DNA of 64,000 nt from Chitinophaga skermanii. Its GTDB lineage: Bacteria > Bacteroidota > Bacteroidia > Chitinophagales > Chitinophagaceae. Of this stretch, positions 33,349 through 42,448 are shown piece by piece. The stretch is from contig NZ_QLLL01000004.1 of assembly GCF_003259335.1 (NCBI RefSeq), positions 562,298-626,297 of the forward strand, given 5' to 3'. The notes under the pieces were generated by a model, which saw only the letters and a program-made list of their open reading frames with translations, did no database searches and was not told the DNA's origin. The first letter of the stretch is position 1. Every line of letters begins with the position of its first letter. The position numbers and the translations under genes were made by a program.

Positions 33349-34788
33349 ATGCATATACTCATCACAGGCGCAAACGGTTACATAGGGCAGCGACTAGCAC
33401 CTGTATTAGCAGAACAAGGGCACCGAATTACCTGCTGCGTACGAAGCAAAAAACGCTTCCATACCGATCATTTGCCCGGCAATGTTCAAGTGATAGAAGT
33501 CGATTTCTCCGCTAACAATACCGGGGCTAGTTTTCCAAAAGATATAGATGTAGCTTTCTTTTTGATTCACTCCATGAGAGAAGGAACCTCTTTTGAAGCG
33601 TTAGAACTACAAGCCGCAAATAATTTCCTGCAACTGGTAGAAACTACCAACTGCCAACAAATCATTTACCTCAGCGGCATCGTCAATGCCGCGCACCTTT
33701 CAAAACATTTATCCTCTCGGCTGGCAGTAGAAAAAGCACTACGGGCAGGCAAAATACCCACTACCGTATTACGCGCCGGCATCGTCGTCGGATCAGGCAG
33801 CTCCTCCTTCGAAATCATCCGCGACTTGGTAGAAAAACTCCCCGTTATGATCACCCCTAAATGGGTCAATACAAAATGCCAACCCATTGGTATTCGAAAT
33901 GTAATAGCTTTTCTTACAGGCATCATGCTGAAGCCGGAAACATATCACCAAGACTATGATATCGGGGGCCCGGAAGTGCTTACCTACAAGGAAATGCTAT
34001 TGCAATTTGCAGAGGTACGTGGCCTGAAAAGATATATTATAACTGTGCCGGTCATGACACCCCGCTTATCCAGCTATTGGTTGTATTTCGTTACCTCCAC
34101 TTCCTACGAATTAGCTGTAAACCTAGTCAATAGCATGAAAGTAGATGTTGTTTGCCGCCCTAATAACCTGGCCAGCCAACTAAACATTTCTTTGCTTACC
34201 TATAAAGAATCTGTAGAACTTGCCTTCCAAAAAATAGAACAACAGGAAGTAATTAGTAGCTGGAAAGATGCCTTCAGTGCATCCAACGCCAATCCGCAAA
34301 TGATAGGCAATATTGAAGTGCCCGTATTTGGCTGTTTTAAAGACATTAAACGTCGTGTTATTCAGCATAACGAAGAGGAAGTATTACAAAGAATCTGGAG
34401 TATTGGCGGCGAAACGGGTTGGTATTATGGCAATAGGCTCTGGAAAATACGCGGGTTCATGGACAAGGCTTTTGGTGGAGTAGGCCTGAGAAGAGGCAGA
34501 ACCCATAAGTCCAGTATCTCCAGCGGTGATGCGCTCGATTTCTGGCGCGTAATTGTAGCCGATAAAACCAATAAACGACTATTACTATTTGCAGAAATGA
34601 AATTGCCCGGCGAAGCCTGGTTAGAGTTCAAGATAAACGAAGGAGAACTAATTCAAACAGCCACGTTCCGACCCAAAGGCTTACTAGGACGATTATACTG
34701 GTATAGCGTGCTACCATTCCACTATTTTATCTTTAATGGAATGATCGATGCATTGTTGGGTAATCATACATCTACAACAAGTAATTAA
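33349..34788 (+). CDS. SDR-type NAD(P)-binding protein with DUF2867 domain
   Basis: The 479-residue protein begins with an atypical SDR Rossmann fold (MHILITGANGYIGQRLAPVL, dinucleotide motif at 7-13). It follows with VDVAFFLIHSM-type strands and YLSGIVNA at the active-site strand, and ends from about residue 330 in a DUF2867 domain (WSIGGETGWYYGNRLWKIRG, then RRGRTHKSSISSGDALDFWR and PGEAWLEFKI). This fusion is common in bacteria and is annotated as an NAD-dependent epimerase/dehydratase-like protein of unknown substrate. It stands alone. Confidence 0.9.
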   Translation: MHILITGANGYIGQRLAPVLAEQGHRITCCVRSKKRFHTDHLPGNVQVIEVDFSANNTGASFPKDIDVAFFLIHSMREGTSFEALELQAANNFLQLVETTNCQQIIYLSGIVNAAHLSKHLSSRLAVEKALRAGKIPTTVLRAGIVVGSGSSSFEIIRDLVEKLPVMITPKWVNTKCQPIGIRNVIAFLTGIMLKPETYHQDYDIGGPEVLTYKEMLLQFAEVRGLKRYIITVPVMTPRLSSYWLYFVTSTSYELAVNLVNSMKVDVVCRPNNLASQLNISLLTYKESVELAFQKIEQQEVISSWKDAFSASNANPQMIGNIEVPVFGCFKDIKRRVIQHNEEEVLQRIWSIGGETGWYYGNRLWKIRGFMDKAFGGVGLRRGRTHKSSISSGDALDFWRVIVADKTNKRLLLFAEMKLPGEAWLEFKINEGELIQTATFRPKGLLGRLYWYSVLPFHYFIFNGMIDALLGNHTSTTSN

Positions 34789-34865
34789 TACCTCTTACAT
34801 TAAAATCAATGAAGCTGCCACTATATGGTACAGGCTGTTCCATGTAATCCCTTGTATCTTCCATT

Positions 34866-35261
34866 TCACCTCCCCAATTCCTCTAACACCTCCATCGCTC
34901 TCACTGCATCCTCCTGCGCTACAAAAATATGATCATGGTAATACCCCGCCACTACATTACAACTAATCCCATGTTTCGCTAATGCACTGGAAAAAGCCGC
35001 CGTTAACCCAACCGCTGCTAAAGAGGAATGTACCGTTAGTGTAATCCATGCCGCTACATACCCATAAGGCAATTCCAATCGATCGGCCACTGCTTGCTGC
35101 AGCACCAACGTAGTACCTTCTTGCTCCTTAAAACTGAAAAGTATCTCGTTAAAATCAACCGGCAGGGTAGGTAGATCCACTGTACAGAATACATAAGCGC
35201 CTTCATGCAATACCGGCTGCATGGTTTTTAATAATGTCGATAGTTGCGTTTCTCCATTCAT
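34866..35261 (-). CDS. ACT domain protein (DUF2241-like)
   Basis: The 131-residue protein starts with the family pattern LSTLLKTMQPVLHEGAYVFC and has a central EQEGTTLVL and a C-terminal ACT-type half (WITLTVHSSLAAVGLTAAFS, then LAKHGISCNVVAGYYHDHIFV). It is probably a small cytosolic ligand-binding protein. The function is unknown. It converges with the SDR gene and diverges from the GNAT gene. Confidence 0.88.
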   Translation of the reverse strand: MNGETQLSTLLKTMQPVLHEGAYVFCTVDLPTLPVDFNEILFSFKEQEGTTLVLQQAVADRLELPYGYVAAWITLTVHSSLAAVGLTAAFSSALAKHGISCNVVAGYYHDHIFVAQEDAVRAMEVLEELGR

Positions 35262-35372
35262 AGTTTATGCCTTTCACCAAAAATAGCTATTAACTAGGGG
35301 CTAAGAAACCGTTTTGCAATTTTTTATCATTTGATAAAAATCAAGCCCTGGCAACAACTAATACCGAATGGT

Positions 35373-35380
35373 TATCTTTG
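35373..35380 (+). promoter_or_regulatory. -7 element (TATCTTTG) of the GNAT gene
   Basis: TATCTTTG fits TAnnTTTG and lies 17 bases upstream of the start at 35397. Confidence 0.5.
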
Positions 35381-35396
35381 AATAACAAGCAAATGA

Positions 35397-35876
35397 ATGC
35401 ACATGACAGGATCGAAACTTATTGAACGCTTAGCGAGAAAAGAAGATATAGAGAAAATTATAGAGATGCTGGCCGACGACCCTTTAGGGGCTACTAGGGA
35501 AAAGGTTACGCCTATCGTAGGCGAAAAATATATCCAGGCATTCGAACGTATTCAGCAAAACCCATTTGCAGAATTAACTGTTGTTGAATTAGCAGGTGAA
35601 ATTATCGGCACCTTCCATCTCAATTTTCTACAATTCCTCACATACGAGGGTGGCCTACGAGCACAAATTGAAGCAGTACGGGTGGCGACACCTTATAGGG
35701 GAAAGGGCATTGGCACAGCGATGTTTCATTATGCAATAGCCCGCGCCAAAGAAAAAGGTTGCCATATGTTGCAATTAACAACCAATAAAAAACGCCCCGG
35801 CGCTCTGAAGTTTTACGAATCTTTAGGCTTCGTTGATAGTCATATTGGGTTAAAACTGCTGTTGGATAAACATTAA
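35397..35876 (+). CDS. GNAT-family N-acetyltransferase
   Basis: The 159-residue product has the GNAT core: the acceptor-side N-terminus (RLARKEDIEKIIEMLADDPL), IEAVRVATPYRGKGIGTAMF (acetyl-CoA loop RGKGIG, about residues 98-105) and the C-terminal KKRPGALKFYESLGFVDSHI. It is an amino- or amide-acetyltransferase of unknown substrate, cytosolic. A second ATG lies two codons in. It stands alone behind a clear -7 element. Confidence 0.92.
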   Translation: MHMTGSKLIERLARKEDIEKIIEMLADDPLGATREKVTPIVGEKYIQAFERIQQNPFAELTVVELAGEIIGTFHLNFLQFLTYEGGLRAQIEAVRVATPYRGKGIGTAMFHYAIARAKEKGCHMLQLTTNKKRPGALKFYESLGFVDSHIGLKLLLDKH

Positions 35877-35992
35877 ATGGACTTACGCACTATGTAAACA
35901 CTGAGCCACCCAAGCAAACAATTTGAACCATACAGGCAAGTACCCACATCCGCATTTATCCCACCTTTGTATCCACATTAAATCAAAAAGCA

Positions 35993-36964
35993 ATGACAAC
36001 AATTAGTAAGTTCGCTTTAGGTACAAACGGTCCACTGGTTTCAAAACTAGGTTTAGGTTGTATGCGCATGTCGCCACTGTATGGCGCCCCAGCACGCGAT
36101 GAACAAGAAAGTATTGCCACCATTCACGAGGCACTCGACAATGGCATTAATTTCCTTAATACCGGCGATTTCTACGGAAATGGGCATAATGAAATGCTCA
36201 TAGGAAAGGCTTTAAAGGGTAGAAGAGACCAAGCTTTTATCAGTGTGAAGTTTGGCGCTATTTTCGATGGCGGTAAGCCAATCGGCTTAGAGTTACGCCC
36301 CAAATCTATCCGCAACTTTATCAATTACTCATTAGTTCGCTTGCAAACCGATGTAATTGATCTTTACCAACCCTGCAGGCTCGATAATAGCGTACCTACA
36401 GAAGAAATCATCGGTACAGTCGCCGACCTCATCAAAGAAGGAAAAGTGCGCTACTTAGGTGTATCTGAAATTACCCCGGCCCAATTACGCCAAGTTCATA
36501 ACATCTATCCCGTATCTGCCTTAGAAATTGGTTACTCGCTGGCTGATCGACAAATTGAACACGATTTACTCCCAACCGCCAAAGAACTAGGCATTGGTGT
36601 AGTAGCTTTTGCTAATACAGCCGAAGGTTTGCTAACAGGCGATTTAAAGGCTCCTTTACCTGCGAATGCCTACCAAAACCATTTCTCCCGCTTCCTCGGC
36701 GAAAACCTCGTAAAGAACCTCGAAAAGGTAGAAGTGTTAAAGCAAATGGCCCACGATAAAGGGTATACACCTACACAATTGGCCATTGCTTGGGTAAACG
36801 TCCAAGGTAACGATATCATGCCTTTAGTAAGTATGAGCTCACGCAATAGGCTGCCCGAAAATATGGATGCTATGGCCATTACCTTCACCGCCCAAGAGCT
36901 GGAAACGCTAAACACTACTTTCGCACCCGGCGCTATCGTTGGCGGCACGTATCTTCAACGTTAA
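35993..36964 (+). CDS. Aldo/keto reductase, active-site His replaced
   Basis: This 323-residue TIM-barrel NADPH oxidoreductase has the family start LGLGCMRMSPLYG, the catalytic Asp and Tyr in FLNTGDFYGNGHNE (about residues 55-65) and the Lys in FISVKFGA. The segment that normally carries the catalytic His reads DLYQPCRLDN, with Cys in its place. Related aldo/keto reductases with DxYQPARLD have Ala there, so this is a subfamily trait rather than damage. The substrate is unknown. An AraC regulator gene begins 29 bases later and may be co-transcribed. Confidence 0.9.
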   Translation: MTTISKFALGTNGPLVSKLGLGCMRMSPLYGAPARDEQESIATIHEALDNGINFLNTGDFYGNGHNEMLIGKALKGRRDQAFISVKFGAIFDGGKPIGLELRPKSIRNFINYSLVRLQTDVIDLYQPCRLDNSVPTEEIIGTVADLIKEGKVRYLGVSEITPAQLRQVHNIYPVSALEIGYSLADRQIEHDLLPTAKELGIGVVAFANTAEGLLTGDLKAPLPANAYQNHFSRFLGENLVKNLEKVEVLKQMAHDKGYTPTQLAIAWVNVQGNDIMPLVSMSSRNRLPENMDAMAITFTAQELETLNTTFAPGAIVGGTYLQR

Positions 36965-36993
36965 TCATGCTTCCAGTTTTGTAACTTTAGCAT

Positions 36994-37809
36994 ATGTTGC
37001 AACCCACTACAATACTGCCCGGTGTTATTTTCTTTTCTTATTACTCAACAATGAGAAAGGAAAAGGTAGCCTTTATGGAAGATAATACACTCGTATACCA
37101 AGCACTCGGGCATTTTACTTTAAAAACAGCGCATCAACAAATAGAAACGGAAGCGGGTAACCTCATCTTAATCCGTAAAAATCAATTAGGCGAACTCACC
37201 AAGGTACCTACAGATGGAATCGGGTACCAAACCATTGTGATCCGCCTAAAAGAAGACCTACTCCGGCAAATTGCATTGGAAGAACAGCTCGATATAAAAG
37301 AAAAGTATACCGGCGAAGGCGCCATGCTTATCAAAGGCAACGATTTTATGCATGCTTTCTTTCAATCGCTATTGCCCTATGTTCGTAACCCGGAAAAGAA
37401 AATCACGACTTCTATCGGGATGCTAAAGGTGAAAGAAGCGGTTTATCTACTGTTGGATATGTTGCCGGAATTGAAAACTTTCTTGTTCGACTTCTCCGAA
37501 CCACATAAAATTGATTTAGAGAAGTTCATGGTAACCAATTATCATTACAACATCCCCGTAGAACAATTCGCCCGCCTCACCGGGAGAAGCCTAGCCGGGT
37601 TTAAACGCGATTTCCAAAAAATATTCGGTATGCCACCCAGGCAGTGGCTACTCGAACGCAGGCTCATCGAAGCAAAACATCTCATCGGTAAAAACCTGAA
37701 ACCTTCTTCGATTTACCTCGAATTGGGTTTCGAAAGCCTCTCGCATTTCTCTCATGCTTTTAAGAAAAAGTATGGCAGTGCCCCCACAGAATGGCTACCA
37801 CAAAGTTGA
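36994..37809 (+). CDS. AraC-family transcriptional regulator
   Basis: The 271-residue protein has an N-terminal cupin-like sensor domain (VYQALGHFTLKTAHQQ, EAGNLILIRKNQLGEL). It ends in the two AraC helix-turn-helix motifs (IPVEQFARLTGRSLAGFKRD, then SSIYLELGFESLSHFSHAFK and KKYGSAPTEWL). The layout matches ExsA-like AraC regulators common in Bacteroidota. Its nearness to the aldo/keto reductase suggests it may regulate that gene. Internal methionines leave the exact start uncertain by up to 27 residues. Confidence 0.9.
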   Translation: MLQPTTILPGVIFFSYYSTMRKEKVAFMEDNTLVYQALGHFTLKTAHQQIETEAGNLILIRKNQLGELTKVPTDGIGYQTIVIRLKEDLLRQIALEEQLDIKEKYTGEGAMLIKGNDFMHAFFQSLLPYVRNPEKKITTSIGMLKVKEAVYLLLDMLPELKTFLFDFSEPHKIDLEKFMVTNYHYNIPVEQFARLTGRSLAGFKRDFQKIFGMPPRQWLLERRLIEAKHLIGKNLKPSSIYLELGFESLSHFSHAFKKKYGSAPTEWLPQS

Positions 37810-37837
37810 ACATACAGTATACAGTTTCATTCATCTA

Positions 37838-37873
37838 TACACATCAAGGGTGCAAATGCGTCCTTGATGTGTA
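37838..37873 (+). terminator. Terminator after the AraC gene
   Basis: A 12-base stem TACACATCAAGG with CCTTGATGTGTA around a 12-base loop follows the stop by about 30 bases; the downstream tract is only moderately T-rich. Confidence 0.6.
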
Positions 37874-38103
37874 TCTTTCCTATACAACCATACTTCCCGC
37901 TCGATAAATAAGTAGTTTAAACAATCTGGTAAAAGTTGTTGTTAATACCCCCAGGTTCGTTACCCAATATCTCAAAAAGAAAATTACCATTACTTGTAGC
38001 ACACATCTCATGTATGTGTCATAACGCTTTATGTAGTACTTCAACATCGATGTTCAAACCTCGTAATCATTTCATTTTTCACTTCTCAAAAATTAATACA
38101 CTT

Positions 38104-39084
38104 ATGGAACAACCTCCAGTACAATCTGCAGCCATTACTTACTCCGATGCCATTACTGCGGCTGAACTAGTTGCAATAGCAGTAGGCATTAACAAACGGG
38201 CAACGGAAAATAATGCACCCAATCCTAATCCTTCCAAAGAAGCATATCAAAATATATGCGACGACGATGATTATGCACTATTGGTAGACCGCGGATTCCT
38301 TAGCAAGTTCAAAATACTGTACAACATACAGGTAAAAGAAATGGACAACTTAACGCCCATCTTTTCTTATTTTGGATTTATTGCCCAGCATAAAATGTCG
38401 AAATATGTAGTCATAGCCATTAGAGGTACGCAAGACAAATTTGAAACCCATAAAGATGAAGAAAGTGCCCCCGTAACATTCAAAGAGTATACGAACATAA
38501 CAGCACGCGTACCCAAAGGCTTCTATAAAATTTTTGAAAATGCCCGGGTGATCACCTTGCCCGACGGTACCAACAACGAAATACATATCCCTCTCAGCGA
38601 ATTTGCAGCTAATATTGATAAACACATCAATGTATCCACCGCGCAAATAACAGTCATGGGACATAGCCTAGGTGCTGCCGTAGCAACCTATTTTGCTGCC
38701 ACCGCAACAGCCAATCGCACGCTAGCAAATAAGTTAAGCCTTTACCTTTGCACGCTTGCATCGCCCATGCCCGGCGACGCGAATTTTGTTTCCACCTTTA
38801 ACAAAAATATCACAGGCAGCGCTCGTATCTTTAATGTAGAAGACGATGTGCCTAATTACCCAGTACACAAAGAAAATGGCGAAAATATCTACCAACACGT
38901 TGCCGGTGGCATGGCCATTGATTCTACAAACGATGAGCATGTAAATCATAATCCCAAAACAGGATTCGCCTGCGCACACCAACTCCCTGTTTATAAATAC
39001 CTACTAGAAAAAATAGAGGGTAATGAAGATGCTAATATCATTAGCGCCGGGGATGATGCAAGATGTAGAGTGATGCCTAAATAA
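38104..39084 (+). CDS. Class 3 lipase-like protein
   Basis: From the ATG at 38104 the product has 326 residues; the open frame reaches back to 37936, but that part is cysteine-rich and unlike the family. Lipase class 3 features are present: VVIAIRGTQDKFETHKDE near residue 105, the nucleophile elbow VMGHSLGAAVATYF near 185, ASPMPGDANF after it, NVEDDVPNYPVHKE with the probable catalytic Asp near 245, and CAHQLPVYKYLL with the probable His near 295. There is no obvious signal peptide. The substrate is unknown. Confidence 0.88.
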   Translation: MEQPPVQSAAITYSDAITAAELVAIAVGINKRATENNAPNPNPSKEAYQNICDDDDYALLVDRGFLSKFKILYNIQVKEMDNLTPIFSYFGFIAQHKMSKYVVIAIRGTQDKFETHKDEESAPVTFKEYTNITARVPKGFYKIFENARVITLPDGTNNEIHIPLSEFAANIDKHINVSTAQITVMGHSLGAAVATYFAATATANRTLANKLSLYLCTLASPMPGDANFVSTFNKNITGSARIFNVEDDVPNYPVHKENGENIYQHVAGGMAIDSTNDEHVNHNPKTGFACAHQLPVYKYLLEKIEGNEDANIISAGDDARCRVMPK

Positions 39085-39093
39085 TACCAAAGA

Positions 39094-39128
39094 AATAAGA
39101 CTGGAAGTACTCACCTCCAGTCTTATTT
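39094..39128 (+). terminator. Terminator after the lipase gene
   Basis: AAATAAGACTGGA pairs with TCCAGTCTTATTT (13 bp) ten bases after the lipase stop. Confidence 0.8.
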
Positions 39129-39516
39129 ATCTCATAGAAAATTTATAGAACGAACGCTATGAAACATAAGCCCATGTATGTAAATTGCATACAAAGCAGG
39201 TGCAGTTTTGCCATCATATAGGTTTTCCATCAATACGCCATTGGCAGAAGTAAGCATGTATTGATGACCAATCATTTATCATAACAGGGCCAAAAATACC
39301 ACGCAATACACCTCATGTAACGCCCATGTAATCTCCCTATTGCCGCCATGTAATTCCCATGTAATCGCCATGTAATTCACTTATAATTCCCTTTGTTTCA
39401 ATATATTAATCACTATCATTTACTTGGTGTGCTAGTACGTGTACATATTACTTCTCTATATGGCTATAGTATTGGTGTACAGCGGTTAGCAATTTTGTCA
39501 GGATGTACATTTTAGG
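39129..39516. other. Intergenic region before the 297-residue gene
   Basis: Apart from the short repeats at 39313-39378, no gene or structured element is seen. The few open frames are short and unconvincing. Confidence 0.5.
39313..39378. repeat. Five short CATGTAA direct repeats
   Basis: CATGTAA occurs five times in 65 bases, four of them within CCATGTAAT, and three in a closely spaced run separated by TTC or TCG. This lies about 200-265 bases upstream of the unknown gene at 39579. It could be an array of regulator sites or an old slipped repeat. Confidence 0.6.
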
Positions 39517-39530
39517 CCCCAAATTTGGGG
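39517..39530. promoter_or_regulatory. Perfect 14-base palindrome CCCCAAATTTGGGG
   Basis: The palindrome lies 49 bases upstream of the start of the unknown 297-residue gene, in a typical operator position. No regulator is identified. Confidence 0.45.
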
Positions 39531-39578
39531 GTATTATTATGATAATTTTATTATTTCATCCACTTAATTTTCATCCAA

Positions 39579-40472
39579 ATGGGAAAAGTTATACCCTTGT
39601 ACAGTAAGCACTTAGAACAAGTGTCTTTCTACAAAACCACCAATGGCTTCATAGCCACTACACCCAATAAGAAAGTCAACAAATGGGCAGGCGAGCAGTA
39701 CGATGCCATCCGTGCGCATCGTAAAGAATTTGGTAAAGCTGCACAAGTGGCCGCCGATATTCGTGTAGCATTTGCAGATATCATGGCCCACATACCCAGC
39801 CCTTCTATGTATCGTAGGCTCTCTTCTCGCTTATTACAAGTACTTAAAAGTGATATTACTAATATCCGGGGTGAACGTACCGTAGAGGAGGGTGATGTAC
39901 TGATGATGAAGGGGTTTGAATTCAATCAATCTACTGCTTTTAACCGCGCTTGTAGGGCTCGTTACGATGTAATGATAGATAGGGTTTCGGGGGAAGGAAA
40001 AGTAACAATCCCTGCTTTCAAACCTACTCAAAAACTGCATGCTCCCAAGTCTGCCACGCATTGTAAATTAGTTGCAACACTCCATGCTATTAATTTCGAT
40101 AGCAACGACGTAGATAGTATACCGCTATCCACCGATGCTTTACCATTGAACAAACACCAATTTGAAGATATTACCTTCAACTTCAATTTTACACCGAACG
40201 ACCCACGCCACTTGTTCGTTTCCGTAGGCATCGTGTTTATAGAAATGATCAACAACCGCGAATACAAAATTATGGCAGGTAAATTCAATGCCATGGCCGT
40301 TGTAGCTGTATTCCCCAAGCCTGTTGCAACAGCAATTGTTACGACAATAGCAAAAGAAAAGCCGCAAATTACCAAGCATCCAATCGCGCAACCTGCACAA
40401 AGAAAAATACGTACCCCGCGCATGATAAAGCGTGCAAGGTATCTTCAACAAGCCTATCATCCATTGGAATAG
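39579..40472 (+). CDS. Hypothetical protein (297 residues)
   Basis: I do not recognise the family. The protein is basic and has no export signal. It contains NKWAGEQYDAIRAHRKEFGK near residue 35, IMAHIPSPSMYRRLSSRLLQ near 70, GERTVEEGDVLMMKGFEFN near 100, a beta-rich middle (FNFNFTPNDPRHLFVSVGIV) and a lysine/arginine-rich tail. The basic, proline-rich tail could bind nucleic acid, but this is only a guess. The gene stands alone behind a long intergenic region with repeats and a palindrome. Confidence 0.75.
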   Translation: MGKVIPLYSKHLEQVSFYKTTNGFIATTPNKKVNKWAGEQYDAIRAHRKEFGKAAQVAADIRVAFADIMAHIPSPSMYRRLSSRLLQVLKSDITNIRGERTVEEGDVLMMKGFEFNQSTAFNRACRARYDVMIDRVSGEGKVTIPAFKPTQKLHAPKSATHCKLVATLHAINFDSNDVDSIPLSTDALPLNKHQFEDITFNFNFTPNDPRHLFVSVGIVFIEMINNREYKIMAGKFNAMAVVAVFPKPVATAIVTTIAKEKPQITKHPIAQPAQRKIRTPRMIKRARYLQQAYHPLE

Positions 40473-40582
40473 CCAACATAATTAACACGAATACTGCTGA
40501 AACATCTTACATGTGTGTACATGAACTACACATACCGGCAAACAATTGCCTTGCAGGCAAGAAAAGAAGTGTATATCAAATA

Positions 40583-40612
40583 AAAACCCCGACTCTACAA
40601 GTAGAAACGGGG
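40583..40612 (-). terminator. Terminator of the LytS/LytTR operon
   Basis: On the minus strand CCCCG and CGGGG, with an inner CTAC/GTAG stem, form a hairpin followed by TTTTTATT, about 25 bases after the response-regulator stop. Confidence 0.7.
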
Positions 40613-40635
40613 AATTATTCATCTATATGATCGAA

Positions 40636-41331
40636 TTAATTAATCAACTTACTATTAATCACCTTGGCCACCTGCTCCTTGTAAGTAGGCCCAATAACCA
40701 CGAGGTTACCATTCGTTAACAATACTGAGCCTCCTTTCGTACCACTAATATGCTTAATGGCTACAATGCTCGACTTCTGTATGCGAAGGAAATCTCTCGC
40801 CGGTAATCGCTGCTCCAAATCCTTTAAGTTCAGCAAGGTAATCGTTTGTGTAGTACCATGATAAATCGTTACGTAATTGCGCGCGCCTTCTACATGAATA
40901 ATGTCGGCGATGTTGATTCTTTCTAAATGACCTTTGGTACCTGTTTTAACAAAGAAATGATCATCTACGCTTGTTGGAAATTGCTCTTTATACTTGCTGA
41001 TGGCTTGTAAGAACCGTTCATAACTAATAGGCTTCACGAGGTAATCCACGATGTTTAATTCAAATGCTTTCACCGCGTAATTGGTATGTGCTGTAGTGAA
41101 GATTACAGCGGTTTTACCCAGTTGTTTCTCCGCTACCTCGAGGCCGTTCATCAATGGCATTTCTATATCACAAAGCAACAAGTCTACATCGTGCAGCATA
41201 CAATATTGTATGGCCTGCCTACTATCGGTAAAAGTTGCCAATAACGATAGGGTAGGTGTCATATCAATATAATACTTCAGCACGTCGATCGCTGCCGCTT
41301 CATCATCTACTACGAGTACTTTAATGGCCAT
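40636..41331 (-). CDS. LytTR-family response regulator
   Basis: The 231-residue protein has a receiver domain (acidic pair Asp9/Asp10, phosphoacceptor Asp55 in LLLCDIEMPLMNG, Lys in VDYLVKPIS near residue 106) and a C-terminal LytTR DNA-binding domain (RINIADIIHVEGARNYVTIY, LPARDFLRIQKSSIVAIKHI). It overlaps the upstream LytS-like kinase gene by 11 bases and is the third gene of an operon with an S41 peptidase. It is the output of that two-component pair. The target genes are unknown; autoregulation is possible. Confidence 0.95.
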   Translation of the reverse strand: MAIKVLVVDDEAAAIDVLKYYIDMTPTLSLLATFTDSRQAIQYCMLHDVDLLLCDIEMPLMNGLEVAEKQLGKTAVIFTTAHTNYAVKAFELNIVDYLVKPISYERFLQAISKYKEQFPTSVDDHFFVKTGTKGHLERINIADIIHVEGARNYVTIYHGTTQTITLLNLKDLEQRLPARDFLRIQKSSIVAIKHISGTKGGSVLLTNGNLVVIGPTYKEQVAKVINSKLIN

Positions 41332-42448
41332 CTTGTAAGGTAATCAAAAGTTTAATATAATAATGATCAGTGCCGTTGTTGATTTGTAAGTCGTAACCAT
41401 GGCCATATGCAGCCGTTAGCCTGCCGCGTAGGTTGATGATCCCCACTTGGGTACTTTCTTTCAACGCATGACTGGGTTTCTTTTTATTCTCGCAACTGAA
41501 CAGCAACTGTTCGCCCGTTACCTGTAACTTAATTTGAATGGGCTGTGCCGGGTCGGATGCATCTGCATGTTTAATCGCATTCTCTACAATGGTAAACAAG
41601 GCAAACGGAATAATTCTTAACTGCCCAGTATGGCCCGTTTGTTCAAACTTCACATGAAAGGTAGCGCCAAACCGGAGGCTGCTCATGCGCAAATATTTCT
41701 CGATATAACTCAATTCATCTTTCAACAACACCATCCCATTCTCTTCCATATCCGGGTTATGAAATGCATATTTCATAATTTCAGATAACACCATAATACC
41801 CTCCGATAAATCTTTCGAATGTGGCAGCGACTTCGCATACAAGTAGTTTAAAGAGTTGTACAAGAAGTGCGGGTTCACCTGCGCCTTCAATAAGTCCATT
41901 TCCGCTTTCCCCTTTTCTAAGGCTAACTTCGTATTCTGCAACTCCAATTCGCGGTTCCTCGACGATATATCATTCGTAATCGCCACTTTCACGATAATAA
42001 CACTGGCAACAGCCAGTACCGCACCCCCCATTAATAACTCCGGCGAATAGGCAATAAAATGCTGCCACATGAATTGGAAGGTCTCGCGGTAGAAGAAATA
42101 ATTTATCAAACTATCCAACAACACCATGATCACCAACCAAGGAAACAAAACCTTCACAAAGGTGAATAGTTTCGCTTTTTGTACCGTTAATTGGTACACC
42201 ACGTTGAATACAAGAAAAGCTAACAACGAAACGAGCACCAGCGACAGTACCTGCTGCACAAGATATAGCCAACTAAACTGCCATTTAAGATAAAAGGCCC
42301 GTTGTGCTTTATCGGGTAAGGAGTTTATTTCGTAAAAGGTTTTCGCATTAATAACCAATAGAAGAACGCCCAGCCCGGCACATACCTTCCAGTAACTGAT
42401 CCTCGGTTTGTTGAAACTGCTTTTCAGCGTGGTTATAAAAGTCATCAT
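41321..42448 (-). CDS. LytS-like sensor histidine kinase
   Basis: The 375-residue membrane kinase has four predicted transmembrane segments in the first 165 residues (for example VCAGLGVLLLVINA and LSLVLVSLLAFLVFNVVY). A coiled coil (about 170-190) leads into a His_kinase domain with QVNPHFLYNSLNYLYA (phosphorylated His near residue 194). It ends with the ATP-binding part IVENAIKHADAS and VGIINLRGRLTAAYG. It has no extracytoplasmic sensor domain beyond short loops. It starts four bases inside the S41 peptidase stop and overlaps the response regulator. Confidence 0.94.
   Translation of the reverse strand: MMTFITTLKSSFNKPRISYWKVCAGLGVLLLVINAKTFYEINSLPDKAQRAFYLKWQFSWLYLVQQVLSLVLVSLLAFLVFNVVYQLTVQKAKLFTFVKVLFPWLVIMVLLDSLINYFFYRETFQFMWQHFIAYSPELLMGGAVLAVASVIIVKVAITNDISSRNRELELQNTKLALEKGKAEMDLLKAQVNPHFLYNSLNYLYAKSLPHSKDLSEGIMVLSEIMKYAFHNPDMEENGMVLLKDELSYIEKYLRMSSLRFGATFHVKFEQTGHTGQLRIIPFALFTIVENAIKHADASDPAQPIQIKLQVTGEQLLFSCENKKKPSHALKESTQVGIINLRGRLTAAYGHGYDLQINNGTDHYYIKLLITLQDGH

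Noticed and set aside
39313..39378. Possible CRISPR-like array
   Set aside because: The repeated unit is only 7-9 bases, spacing is irregular and short, and no cas genes are present.
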